64,000 bases of DNA from Anaerocolumna chitinilytica (GTDB lineage Bacteria > Bacillota > Clostridia > Lachnospirales > Lachnospiraceae). The first letter of the stretch is position 1. The number at the start of each line of letters is the position of its first letter. Positions 38,397 through 46,488 of this stretch are shown in pieces. Location of the stretch: positions 3,476,001-3,540,000 of the forward strand of contig NZ_AP023368.1 in the NCBI RefSeq assembly GCF_014218355.1, in the 5' to 3' direction. The notes beneath the pieces are model-generated. The model made no database searches, was not told the DNA's origin, and was given only the letters and a program-made list of their open reading frames with translations. The position numbers and the translations under genes are program-made.

Positions 38397-38448
38397 ACTG
38401 TTATTCTCTCTCCTAAACACAAAATTACAAAAATCAGCCTTGAACCTT

Positions 38449-38477
38449 ACTATAATATAAATTCTATGTCATTTCAA
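38449..38477 (-). promoter_or_regulatory. Putative promoter of the pel/exopolysaccharide locus
   Basis: On the minus strand TTGAAA (38477-38472), 17 bases, TATAGT (38454-38449). The expected start is near 38442, about 45 bases before the pelD-like ATG. A perfect plus-strand TATAAT overlaps it (38451-38456). Confidence 0.5.
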
Positions 38478-38555
38478 GTAAAATTAGTCTGTAAGTGTTC
38501 ATTTCTTGTATAAAAAAGCCTTATAAAATCAACATTTTCCTTAATATGTCACCTC

Positions 38556-38599
38556 TTCCATTAATAGGTATTTTTACCTATTAATGGAACAATTTTTTT
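38556..38599 (+). terminator. Perfect 15-bp hairpin followed by T7 in the divergent pel intergenic region
   Basis: TTCCATTAATAGGTA (38556-38570) and its exact complement (38575-38589) flank a TTTT loop. On the plus strand CAA and seven T residues follow (38593-38599). It has the form of a terminator, but no annotated plus-strand gene ends here; both neighbours point away from it. It could end a small RNA or act as a protein-binding dyad. The rest of 38397-38832 holds the two divergent promoters and AT-rich sequence. Confidence 0.65.
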
Positions 38600-38705
38600 A
38601 TGACAAAGAGCACGCTGCTTATTTCCTTTATTTAGTATATTTATACATTATGCAACAAATAAACACAATTCTTCCTATGCATATAATGGATATCCTTGTC
38701 TTTAG

Positions 38706-38734
38706 TTGACAAATAAAGTTACATAAGCTAATAT
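38706..38734 (+). promoter_or_regulatory. Putative promoter of the DivIVA-like coiled-coil gene
   Basis: TTGACA (38706-38711), 17 bases, TAATAT (38729-38734). A TATAAT also occurs at 38732-38737 but at 20-base spacing. The leader to the ATG is about 90 bases. Confidence 0.5.
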
Positions 38735-38832
38735 AATTAGCGTAAGAAAGAAATACAGGATACCTTTTAAGGTTTATTAGTCGCAACAGCAGACCCAATT
38801 AATATATATTATGTAGTGAAAGGATGGATGGC

Positions 38833-39660
38833 ATGAAAAAAACCTTTTGGGGATATAGCGTTTCTGAGGTTGATATCATTATAAACACTCTACGTGAAGA
38901 AAACGAAAGCCTGAACGCTACTATTACTACATTAAAGACACAGATAAAGAATAGCGAGACCAGCGGAGCAAAAGCTAATCTCTTAGAAGCTGATTTAAGA
39001 ATGCTTGAAGAGGATCTTAATAAACTGAATGAAGAGAAACTTGAGCTACTTTCCCAGATTTCTTCCTTCAAAGAAGAATCTGAAGCTTTGAAGCAGCAGA
39101 ATGAAAGTTTAAATCTCCAGCTTTCCCAACTACAACTACAAAATGCAAAGCAAATAGACCTCCAGCATACGGAAGACCCCTCCTTTGATAAAGTAGTGCA
39201 GACGGAGCAAGAGCTTCAAGATATGACAGATGAAATAATATCTGCTGAGAGCGAATTGAAAGAAGCAATCGTTCCAATAAAAGAAATTATGAAAGTACAA
39301 TTAGAAATAGATACCATGAAGGATGAAGTTGCCATCTCTAATAATACAGCTTTTGAACAGTTAAGGGCTAAAACTATTGATTGCAATTCACAGGATAATT
39401 TGAACCAGATGTCTGAGATTTCTTTACACGCCTATGGTGAAATGTCTAAGATGAGAAATGAAGTTATTGATTATATCCATACCCAGATGAAGGAATATTA
39501 TAAAATGCTTGATGAAAACAATGCCAAGCTATATAAAGTTTCTAATACAATGGATGCAATTATGGCTGATTTTATTAAGAAATCCAATGATTATTTAAAA
39601 ACAGACGACACTGTAAGGCCGTTCAAGTATGAATATCAACCTGATGAAATCATAAAATAA
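38833..39660 (+). CDS. DivIVA-like coiled-coil protein
   Basis: 275 residues from the ATG at 38833; AAAGGA is eight bases upstream, while an in-frame ATG at 38824 is too close to it. The start MKKTFWGYSVSEVDIIINTL resembles the membrane-curvature-binding head of DivIVA/GpsB proteins (GYxxxEVD). The rest is a long coiled coil (about 17-110), an acidic linker, and more helix. Proteins of this kind mark cell poles or division sites and recruit partners. It is divergent from the pel locus and near the pilus operon, so a role in placing surface machinery is possible but not shown. A strong terminator follows. Confidence 0.6.
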   Translation: MKKTFWGYSVSEVDIIINTLREENESLNATITTLKTQIKNSETSGAKANLLEADLRMLEEDLNKLNEEKLELLSQISSFKEESEALKQQNESLNLQLSQLQLQNAKQIDLQHTEDPSFDKVVQTEQELQDMTDEIISAESELKEAIVPIKEIMKVQLEIDTMKDEVAISNNTAFEQLRAKTIDCNSQDNLNQMSEISLHAYGEMSKMRNEVIDYIHTQMKEYYKMLDENNAKLYKVSNTMDAIMADFIKKSNDYLKTDDTVRPFKYEYQPDEIIK

Positions 39661-39685
39661 TGCAAATAATTTATATTTCATATGT

Positions 39686-39724
39686 AAAAAAGTCTTGTAA
39701 ACGCTGGTTTATAAGACTTTTTTT
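39686..39724 (+). terminator. Terminator of the DivIVA-like gene
   Basis: AAAAAAGTCTTGTAAAC pairs with GTTTATAAGACTTTTTT around a GCTG loop with one G-T wobble, ending in a run of seven T (39718-39724). It starts 26 bases after the stop codon. Confidence 0.92.
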
Positions 39725-40375
39725 GCATCGATTACACTGATTATGCAAATGTGAAGCCTGAATCCTGTACGGAAGAAATTATTTTTATTATTTTCCTTTT
39801 TGCATAGCTTCCTAAAGTTAGCAAATATTGATAATAAAATAGCAATTTATGGAAAGTAAAATACTGCTCTATGAGGTATTATAAAATAAAGAAAAGGTTA
39901 GATGATATTGCATATAATAAATCTTTCTACATAATTACACATTTTATTTGAACACTCTTTCTTGATAGCTTTACTGCATTTGTTTGATACATCTTTATAT
40001 TAAGAAATACCAGATACGATTTTCATATAACTTTGCAATTGTTTAAAAGCCTCTATCAGAATTGTATCTGGGACTTATAATCTTACTAGTTTATCTAAAT
40101 ACTTCAATGTATTTCTAGTTCAAGTTACTATCATAATAATAAACTCTAAATGACTTAAATTCCAATCACAAAACTTCTTATGCAAAACCACATTCATAAT
40201 CGACAGACAAAAATGGTACAACCTGTATTATTTTAATTCATTGTATTATTTTAATTCATTGTACTATTTTTAATTTACTGTTCTTATTTAAGGCTTTTAA
40301 TTGATTTTAAAAGCAGCAATATTTAGATGGTATGTAGGTAAGTGTAACTATAAACTATATATTGGAGGGGTCAAT
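39725..40375. other. Long AT-rich intergenic region before the xylanase gene
   Basis: About 650 bases with no plausible coding frame on either strand. It holds a 12-bp wobble-containing inverted repeat (CCAGATACGATT at 40010-40021 with AATTGTATCTGG at 40060-40071), the 18-bp tandem repeat listed separately, and a small GCTTTTAA/TTAAAAGC hairpin (40293-40314) just upstream of the gene. The length suggests complex control of the xylanase. Confidence 0.6.
40225..40278. repeat. 18-bp tandem repeat upstream of the xylanase gene
   Basis: The unit GTATTATTTTAATTCATT occurs at 40225-40242 and again, exactly, at 40243-40260. A third, diverged copy (GTACTATTTTTAATTTAC) occupies 40261-40278. The array ends about 100 bases before the xylanase ATG and may be a set of regulator binding sites or slippage-derived sequence. 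Confidence 0.85.
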
Positions 40376-41014
40376 ATGAACAAATTAACAAAGAAGGTTT
40401 TGGCATTTTTATGTGCAGCTGCAATGAGTATTACAGGATTATTTACAGGAACAGTATCCGCTGCTACGGATTACTGGCAGAATTGGACTGATGGAGGAGG
40501 TACCGTTAATGCTACCAATGGTTCCAATGGAAATTTCAGCGTTAGTTGGACAAACTGCGGAAATTTTGTTGTAGGTAAGGGCTGGAATACCGGTAATGCT
40601 TCCAGAGTAGCTAATTACAATGCAGGTGCCTTTTCGCCATCCGGTAATGGTTATCTGACTTTATATGGATGGACAAGAAACTCTCTTATTGAATATTACG
40701 TTGTAGACAGCTGGGGTACATACAGGCCAACCGGAACCTATAAAGGAACGGTAACAAGTGATGGCGGTACATATGATATTTATACAGCTATGAGATATAA
40801 CGCCCCATCTATTGACGGTACTCAGACGTTCCAGCAGTTCTGGAGTGTAAGACAGGCAAAGAGAGCTACCGGCAGCAATGTACAGATCAATTTCGCCAAC
40901 CATGTTAATGCATGGAGAAATAATGGGATGAATCTGGGAAGCAGTTGGTCTTATCAGGCCGTATGCGTAGAGGGATATCAAAGCAGTGGTTATGCAAATG
41001 TAACCGTTTGGTAA
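40376..41014 (+). CDS. xynA: Secreted endo-1,4-beta-xylanase, GH11
   Basis: 212 residues from the ATG at 40376 with GGAGGGG five bases upstream; a longer frame from 40301 is not supported. A signal peptide ends at about VSA-A (residues 29/30). The GH11 catalytic nucleophile is E106 in [13 protein letters not shown] and the acid/base is E199 in [17 protein letters not shown]; the conserved thumb region around [20 protein letters not shown] is intact. The enzyme hydrolyses xylan chains outside the cell. There is no carbohydrate-binding module, so the catalytic jelly roll stands alone. It is monocistronic, with a terminator downstream. Confidence 0.97.
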   Translation: MNKLTKKVLAFLCAAAMSITGLFTGTVSAATDYWQNWTDGGGTVNATNGSNGNFSVSWTNCGNFVVGKGWNTGNASRVANYNAGAFSPSGNGYLTLYGWTRNSLIEYYVVDSWGTYRPTGTYKGTVTSDGGTYDIYTAMRYNAPSIDGTQTFQQFWSVRQAKRATGSNVQINFANHVNAWRNNGMNLGSSWSYQAVCVEGYQSSGYANVTVW

Positions 41015-41178
41015 AAGGATTGATAAAGGGTTCGGCAAAGAATAATATAACTCGTTAAAATCAAGTTATGAATTCTAAACTGTCCGGTTAGATAACCGGC
41101 AGAACAGTAAAAAACTTACCTACATACTATATAAATATTATTACATTGGTACATATTTGAATAAATCCTTTGATTTAT

Positions 41179-41209
41179 GGCCGTTTCTAATAAAAAGGAA
41201 CGGCCTTTT
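41179..41209 (+). terminator. Terminator downstream of the xylanase gene
   Basis: GGCCGTTTCT (41179-41188) pairs with AGGAACGGCC (41196-41205), with one T-G wobble, followed by TTTT. A CCGGTTA/TAACCGG hairpin lies closer to the stop, near 41083-41098, but lacks a T tract. Confidence 0.8.
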
Positions 41210-41307
41210 CAAAAGTACTTTCCAATACTATTTTTTCATATATCTGATAAAGCAATATTTTACATGATTGCCACATAACGATTCAATCAGTTCGGAAGGA
41301 GAGACGA

Positions 41308-42150
41308 ATGAAAAAAATATTGTTTTTATTCATTTTGCAAATCATACTGCTGACTTTGTGCTCATGCTCACAAAAAAAGTCTGATGGTTTTGTATTAGTA
41401 AAAGGCGGAACATTTATAAATACCAACTCAAATTATTACGGAACGGATGTTACAATAAAAGATTTTTATATCGGGAAATATGAGGTAACGCAAAAAGAAT
41501 GGACGGAAATAATGGGTAACAACCCTTCTCAGTTTAAAGGACAAGATTTACCGGTCGAATCAGTTAGTTGGTATGACTGTATAGAATATTGTAATGAAAG
41601 AAGTATAAAGGAAGGGCTTGAGCCATATTACAATATAGACAAAGAGAAGAAAGATTCAGATAATAAGAGCGAATATGATAATATCAGGTGGACGGTCACA
41701 ACCAATGAAGCTGCAGGTGGCTACCGGCTGCCGACAGAAGCAGAATGGGAATATGCTGCAGGCGGAGGGCAGTTAAGCAAAAGTTATTTATACAGTGGTG
41801 ATAACAATCCAGATAAAGCAGCCTGGTATTGGAGAAATGCCGGTGATAACTATCTAACAGTCGATTGGAACTGGTCTACCATTGATAGTAATAAAACTAA
41901 GACCCATCCTGTCGGCTTACAAAAACCAAATGAACTGGGTATATATGATATGTCAGGGAACGTCAGGGAATGGTGCTGGGATTGGTATGGAGAAAATGAT
42001 AAAGACAAGGTAACATTTGGCTCACAAAGAGTCTGGAAAGGCGGTGGATGGATCGGTGATGTTAGTTGCTGTGAGCCTGTTTACCGAGGAAAATTTGAAG
42101 CAAACGGCTTTGGTCCTGACCAGGGGATGCGTGTATGCCGCGGGGAGTAA
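41308..42150 (+). CDS. SUMF1/FGE-domain lipoprotein
   Basis: 280 residues. The signal peptide ends in a lipobox LCSC (probable lipidated C20). The remaining sequence is a formylglycine-generating-enzyme-like (SUMF1) fold: VLVKGGTF, YIGKYEVTQKEWTEIMG, LPVESVSWYDCIEYCN, YRLPTEAEWEYAA, ELGIYDMSGNVREWCWDWY and a C-terminal GMRVCRGE. The region that holds the two active cysteines in true FGE reads VSCCEPVYRG, without their normal spacing, so catalysis is doubtful. Such lipoproteins often bind surface partners or sugars. It lies next to the xylanase gene but has its own leader. Confidence 0.85.
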   Translation: MKKILFLFILQIILLTLCSCSQKKSDGFVLVKGGTFINTNSNYYGTDVTIKDFYIGKYEVTQKEWTEIMGNNPSQFKGQDLPVESVSWYDCIEYCNERSIKEGLEPYYNIDKEKKDSDNKSEYDNIRWTVTTNEAAGGYRLPTEAEWEYAAGGGQLSKSYLYSGDNNPDKAAWYWRNAGDNYLTVDWNWSTIDSNKTKTHPVGLQKPNELGIYDMSGNVREWCWDWYGENDKDKVTFGSQRVWKGGGWIGDVSCCEPVYRGKFEANGFGPDQGMRVCRGE

Positions 42151-42170
42151 AATAAGAATATAAAACAAGA

Positions 42171-42207
42171 ATTCCCTGGCAGCTCAAAGAAAAGGCTATC
42201 AGGGAAT
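42171..42207. terminator. Bidirectional terminator between the SUMF1 and sigK genes
   Basis: ATTCCCTG (42171-42178) and CAGGGAAT (42200-42207) form a perfect stem between two convergent genes. T-rich tracts follow on both strands (TCTTATTTTATTT on plus, TCTTGTTTTATAT on minus). Confidence 0.75.
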
Positions 42208-42229
42208 GTCTTATTTTATTTATTAGGAT

Positions 42230-42868
42230 TTAATGGTCCTTGTATTCCTTCTCGAAATTTTCCCGTAATTTCTTTAATGCTTTTTTTTCAATTCTTGATA
42301 CGTAGGATCTTGAAATTCCTATTTTACTTGCTATTTCACGCTGAGTTACTTCCTCCTGTGCATTCAACCCATAGCGCATTTCAATAATCTGCTTTTCCCT
42401 TTTACTTAGAACCTTATTAACCAGCTCATAGAGCCGCTTGACATTCCCCTGCAGTTCAATATCCTCAATAATATCCGCTTCCGAGCTTTCAATAATATCC
42501 AAAAGATTTATCTCATGCCCTTCTTTATCAGAACCAATGGGTTCGTACAAGTAGACTTCTTTTGCCTGTCTCTTGCCGCTTCTTAGCATCATAAGCAGTT
42601 CATTATCAATACACCTTGAGGCATAGGTGGCAAGCCGTATACCTTTATCCGGGTCAAAGGTGTCGATTGCTTTTATCAGACCAATTGTGCCAATGGATAT
42701 TAAGTCATCTATTTCTCTATCCGCCGTGTTATATTTTTTTACTATATGTGCTACCAGACGGAGATTACGTTCAATCAGGACATCCCTTGCTTCTTTACTG
42801 CCTTCCATACATTGGCATAGGATCTCCGTTTCTTCCTTGGCGCTCAGTGGCTTAGGAAAAGATTTCAC
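42230..42868 (-). CDS. sigK: Sporulation sigma factor SigK
   Basis: 212 residues from a GTG at 42868 with GAGGTG about ten bases upstream. Region 2 contains NLRLVAHIVKKY, ISIGTIGLIKAIDTFDPDKG and LATYASRCIDNE; region 4 has LSKREKQIIEMRYGL and a helix-turn-helix TQREIASKIGISRSYVSRIEKKAL. The FPKPLS start and the overall sequence match SigK, the late mother-cell sigma factor, better than SigE, SigF or SigG. There is no long pro-sequence and no skin element interrupting the gene. It is monocistronic, convergent with the SUMF1 gene. Confidence 0.88.
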   Translation of the reverse strand: MKSFPKPLSAKEETEILCQCMEGSKEARDVLIERNLRLVAHIVKKYNTADREIDDLISIGTIGLIKAIDTFDPDKGIRLATYASRCIDNELLMMLRSGKRQAKEVYLYEPIGSDKEGHEINLLDIIESSEADIIEDIELQGNVKRLYELVNKVLSKREKQIIEMRYGLNAQEEVTQREIASKIGISRSYVSRIEKKALKKLRENFEKEYKDH

Positions 42869-42902
42869 TGTAAAAGCACCTCAACGATTGGGGGGTTATT
42901 AT

Positions 42903-42931
42903 TAATCTATGCCCTGTGCTTATTTTAAGTG
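42903..42931 (-). promoter_or_regulatory. Possible SigK-type promoter of sigK
   Basis: On the minus strand CATAGATTA (42911-42903) fits the SigK -10 consensus CATANNNTA, and CAC (42931-42929) lies 17 bases upstream where an AC-containing -35 is expected. It would give autoregulation. The motifs are short, so this is weak evidence. Confidence 0.3.
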
Positions 42932-42972
42932 CCTTTCCTATAAAAAAGATTTTGTAAACTTCTGAAAGCTCT

Positions 42973-43014
42973 AAATAAAAATGGCAGGAAACAGCTGAAT
43001 ACTTGTTTCCTGCC
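42973..43014 (-). terminator. Terminator of the polyamine operon
   Basis: GGCAGGAAACA (42983-42993) and TGTTTCCTGCC (43004-43014) form a perfect 11-bp stem with a ten-base loop. On the minus strand ATTTTTATTT follows (42982-42973). It starts 25 bases after the nspC stop. Confidence 0.93.
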
Positions 43015-43039
43015 GAAGTAAATATACGAACTAACTTTT

Positions 43040-44188
43040 TTAAGATAATCTCATCTTAAAATCTTCATAACCAAATTCTTTAATAATCTCAGTTCCTTTC
43101 GCTTCGCTCCAAAGAGCAATCGAGGGAAGTCCCATGCCATTAAATGTATTATTCTTCACCATTGTGTAGTGACCCATGTCGCAGAACACCAGCGTATCTC
43201 CTACCTTTAATGGTTCTTCAAAAGAATAATCACCAATAATATCGCCTGATAAACAGGTTGGACCACCAAGGCGATAAGTATATGCATACTCTCCCGGTTT
43301 TCCGGCACCTATTACCTCCGGTCTGTAAGGCATCTCCAGGACATCCGGCATATGGCAGGCAGCTGATGTATCAAGAATCGCCAAATCCATCCCATTATGC
43401 ATCGTATCCAATACCCTTGTAACCAGAAAACCTGTATTAAGAGCTACTGCTTCTCCCGGTTCCAAATACACCTCTATATGGTATTTATTCTTAATAAATA
43501 GAATGCATTCAATCAAGGTCTCAAGGTCATAATCTTTTCTGGTAATATGATGCCCTCCACCAAAATTTAACCATTTCATCTTACTGATATATTGTCCGAA
43601 CTTCTCATCTACCACAGCTAAAGTACGTTTTAAGACATCAGAATTCTGCTCGCACATAGTATGAAAATGAAGGCCATCAATACCCTCTAATTCTTCCGGT
43701 TTAAATTGGCTTAAAGTTACACCCATACGAGAGCCGGTAAAACAAGGGTTATACATATCCGTTTCTATCTCGGAATACTCCGGATTAATACGAATTCCGC
43801 AAGAAATATGCCTGCTGCTATTTCTTACGATCTCTTTATACTTTCCCCACTGTGAAAAGGAATTAAAGACTATATGGTCACATAAGGAAAGAATTTCTCC
43901 CATCTCTTCTTCTTTATAGGCCGGAGAGAAAATATGTACCTCTCCCTCCATTTCTTCCCTGCCCAGCTTAGCCTCATAAAGTGAACTGGCAGTAGTTCCC
44001 TGCAAGTATTTTCCTATCAGAGGATATACTGAAAACATGGAGAAAGCCTTTTGGGCAAGTAATATCTTGCAGCCTGTTTTATCAATAACGTATTTTAACG
44101 TTTCAAGATTTTTCTTTAGAAGAGATTCATCCATGATGTAAACCGGTGTCTTTAAGCTCTTCGGTTCAAAGTTTAATACACCTTTCAT
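43040..44188 (-). CDS. nspC: Carboxy(nor)spermidine decarboxylase
   Basis: 382 residues from the ATG at 44188 with GGAGG six bases upstream. A PLP-dependent fold-III (alanine racemase-like) decarboxylase: Lys47 in LLAQKAFSMF is the expected Schiff-base residue, with HFHTMCEQN, a glycine loop GGGHH, EPGEAVALNTGF and the cross-subunit Cys in AACHMPDVLEMPYRPE. It removes CO2 from carboxyspermidine, carboxynorspermidine, or carboxyaminopropylagmatine. Last gene of the operon, 70 bases after the dehydrogenase gene. The exact substrate depends on the amine supplied in this cell. Confidence 0.92.
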   Translation of the reverse strand: MKGVLNFEPKSLKTPVYIMDESLLKKNLETLKYVIDKTGCKILLAQKAFSMFSVYPLIGKYLQGTTASSLYEAKLGREEMEGEVHIFSPAYKEEEMGEILSLCDHIVFNSFSQWGKYKEIVRNSSRHISCGIRINPEYSEIETDMYNPCFTGSRMGVTLSQFKPEELEGIDGLHFHTMCEQNSDVLKRTLAVVDEKFGQYISKMKWLNFGGGHHITRKDYDLETLIECILFIKNKYHIEVYLEPGEAVALNTGFLVTRVLDTMHNGMDLAILDTSAACHMPDVLEMPYRPEVIGAGKPGEYAYTYRLGGPTCLSGDIIGDYSFEEPLKVGDTLVFCDMGHYTMVKNNTFNGMGLPSIALWSEAKGTEIIKEFGYEDFKMRLS

Positions 44189-44258
44189 TTTAATCCTCCC
44201 TATGATGCATCTTGCCGGTTGAAAGCAACCTGCAAGCATTAATCAAAAGTAAAATTAC

Positions 44259-45491
44259 TTAATCCACTAACTCCGGTGTAAAGGATTCTTGCCAAGGAAG
44301 TCCGCAGCGGTTTAACTCATCCATAAAAGGATCGGGATCGAATTCTTCCACATTATAGACACCCGGTTTTTTCCACAATCCTTTTAATACCATCATTGCA
44401 CCAATCATAGCAGGCACACCTGTGGTATAAGAAATTGCCTGTGAGCCTACTTCTTTATAGCATTCTTCATGGTCGCAAACATTATAGAGATAGTAATTCT
44501 TCTCTTTGCCATCCTTTACACCCTGGAAGATACAGCCGATATTCGTCTTTCCTTTGGTTCTCGGTCCTAAAGAAGCCGGGTCCGGAAGAACTGCTTTTAA
44601 GAACTGAAGCGGTACAATCTGCTTTCCTTCGAATTCTATGGGTTCTATGGATGTCATACCAACATTCTCTAATACTTTTAAGTGTGTAAGATATCTTTCT
44701 GAAAATGTCATAAAGAAACGTATCTTCTTGATACCCTTGATATTTAGAGCAAGGGATTCCATTTCCTCATGATGTAATAGGTACATATCCTTCTCTCCGA
44801 TTTCGGGGAAGTTATAAACTCTCTTAATACTGATAGGTTCTGTTTCAATAAATTTGCCATTTTCAAAATAGCTTCCGTTAGCGGTTACTTCACGGATGTT
44901 GATCTCCGGATTAAAGTTCGTTGCAAAGGGATAGCCATGGTCACCTGCATTGGCATCCAGGATATCAAGCTGATGGATTTCATCAAATTCATGTTTCATT
45001 GCATAGGCAGAGAATACGCCGGTTACGCCCGGGTCAAAACCGCAGCCAAGAACTGCTGTGATTCCTGCTTTCTCAAATCTATCTCTGTATTCCCACTGCC
45101 ATTTATATTCAAACTTAGCGGTATCAAGCGGTTCATAGTTAGCTGTATCCAGATAATCGGTTTTTGTGGCAAGGCAGGCATCCATAATCGTAAGATCCTG
45201 ATAAGGCAGAGCAACATTAATGACAATATCCGGTTTATAACTGTTTATTAATTGAATCAGTTCTTCCGTATTATCTGCATCCACCTGTGCAGTCGTTATT
45301 TTTGTGAAGCTATCCTTCCCATAAATAGGATTGCTCCCCTGTTCTTTCTCTATCTTTTCTTTATAAGCATCACACTTGGACACAGTTCTGCTTGCAATTA
45401 ATATTTCTGTAAATACCTCTGGGTTCTGGCAGCATTTGTGGATTACTACTCCTGCTACTCCTCCGGCACCGATTATTAATGCTTTTGACAT
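44259..45491 (-). CDS. Carboxy(nor)spermidine dehydrogenase (saccharopine-dehydrogenase family)
   Basis: 410 residues. It has an N-terminal Rossmann motif ALIIGAGGVAGVVIHK, then NVALPYQDLTIMDACL, DTANYEP, and AVLGCGFDPGVTGVFSAYA, as in carboxynorspermidine synthase (CANSDH/CASDH). The enzyme condenses aspartate semialdehyde with a diamine (putrescine, diaminopropane or agmatine) and reduces the imine with NAD(P)H. It is directly followed by its partner decarboxylase. It differs from lysine-pathway saccharopine dehydrogenases by this pairing. Confidence 0.9.
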   Translation of the reverse strand: MSKALIIGAGGVAGVVIHKCCQNPEVFTEILIASRTVSKCDAYKEKIEKEQGSNPIYGKDSFTKITTAQVDADNTEELIQLINSYKPDIVINVALPYQDLTIMDACLATKTDYLDTANYEPLDTAKFEYKWQWEYRDRFEKAGITAVLGCGFDPGVTGVFSAYAMKHEFDEIHQLDILDANAGDHGYPFATNFNPEINIREVTANGSYFENGKFIETEPISIKRVYNFPEIGEKDMYLLHHEEMESLALNIKGIKKIRFFMTFSERYLTHLKVLENVGMTSIEPIEFEGKQIVPLQFLKAVLPDPASLGPRTKGKTNIGCIFQGVKDGKEKNYYLYNVCDHEECYKEVGSQAISYTTGVPAMIGAMMVLKGLWKKPGVYNVEEFDPDPFMDELNRCGLPWQESFTPELVD

Positions 45492-45537
45492 CGTAAGACC
45501 TCCTTTGTAATCTGTTTATATTTCAACATGTTTAGGG

Positions 45538-46392
45538 TTATTCCATAGACTCTTCCAGTTGTTCTTTCACATAATTAGGAATTGCAAAAGAACCCAAGTG
45601 AAGCTCTGTATTATAATATCTGGTTTTAAGACCTAATTTATTCCATTCTTCGGCTTTTAAATCCTCAACCGGATCATATTTTTTAGAGGCAAAGCCAAAC
45701 AGCCAATGTCCGGATGGATAGGTGGGAATATGAGCCTGATAAATTTTTGCTACAGGGAAAGTATCCTGAATCCTTTTATGCGCCCTGGTCATGGAGGCCG
45801 CATAGGAGGAGTAATACATACTCTCATGCTGATTTACCAAGATTCCGTTCTCTTTTAACGCCCTGTAACAATTACCATAAAATTCTTTTGTAAATAAACC
45901 TTCACCGGGACCGAAAGGATCTGTTGAATCTACGATAATCAGATCATATTCACTTTCTTTTCCTCTGACAAACCGAAGACCATCCTCAAAGTACAGATGT
46001 ACCTTTGGATCTGTTAATTTACAGGCAGTCTGGGGCAGATACTCCTTGCATAGTTTTACAACATCTTCGTCTATCTCGACCATATCAATATGCTCAATCG
46101 TTTCATAACGCAGAAGTTCTCTTATGGTACCGCCGTCTCCGGCACCAATTACCAATATCTTGCGTATCTCTGGATTTACTGCCATTGGTACATGGGTAAT
46201 CATATCATGATAAATAAATTCATCTTTCTCTGTAACCATAAGGCAGCCGTCAAGTGTCAGGATTCTTCCGAATTCTTTCGATTCAAAAATATCAATTCTT
46301 TGAAAGTCACTCTGAAGGCTTACCAACTGCTTGTCAATCTTAATGGAGAAACGAGCTTCCTCCGTATGGTTTTCCGTATACCACAGCTCCAT
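45538..46392 (-). CDS. speE: Spermidine synthase-like aminopropyltransferase
   Basis: 284 residues from the ATG at 46392; AAAGGG is well spaced for it but too close to an ATG at 46398. It shows a complete SpeE fold: MELWYTENHTEEARFSIKI, the beta-hairpin start QRIDIFESKEFGRILTLDG, YHDMITHVP, VIGAGDGGTIREL (decarboxy-SAM site), VEIDEDVV, VDSTDPFGPGEGLF, and the gatekeeping region. It transfers an aminopropyl group from decarboxylated SAM to putrescine or a similar amine. It lies between the SpeA-like and dehydrogenase genes. Confidence 0.94.
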   Translation of the reverse strand: MELWYTENHTEEARFSIKIDKQLVSLQSDFQRIDIFESKEFGRILTLDGCLMVTEKDEFIYHDMITHVPMAVNPEIRKILVIGAGDGGTIRELLRYETIEHIDMVEIDEDVVKLCKEYLPQTACKLTDPKVHLYFEDGLRFVRGKESEYDLIIVDSTDPFGPGEGLFTKEFYGNCYRALKENGILVNQHESMYYSSYAASMTRAHKRIQDTFPVAKIYQAHIPTYPSGHWLFGFASKKYDPVEDLKAEEWNKLGLKTRYYNTELHLGSFAIPNYVKEQLEESME

Positions 46393-46488
46393 TTTCATGC
46401 CCTTTCACGTATATTAGAATTCTCTTGTTTCTAATTCTAATTACCTTTTTCTGTCCTCAAATCTTTCTATGAATTATATCTTTCTATC

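Noticed and set aside
41308..42150. Active formylglycine-generating enzyme
   Set aside because: The catalytic cysteine spacing is not present and no sulfatase gene is nearby, so only the SUMF1 fold is claimed.
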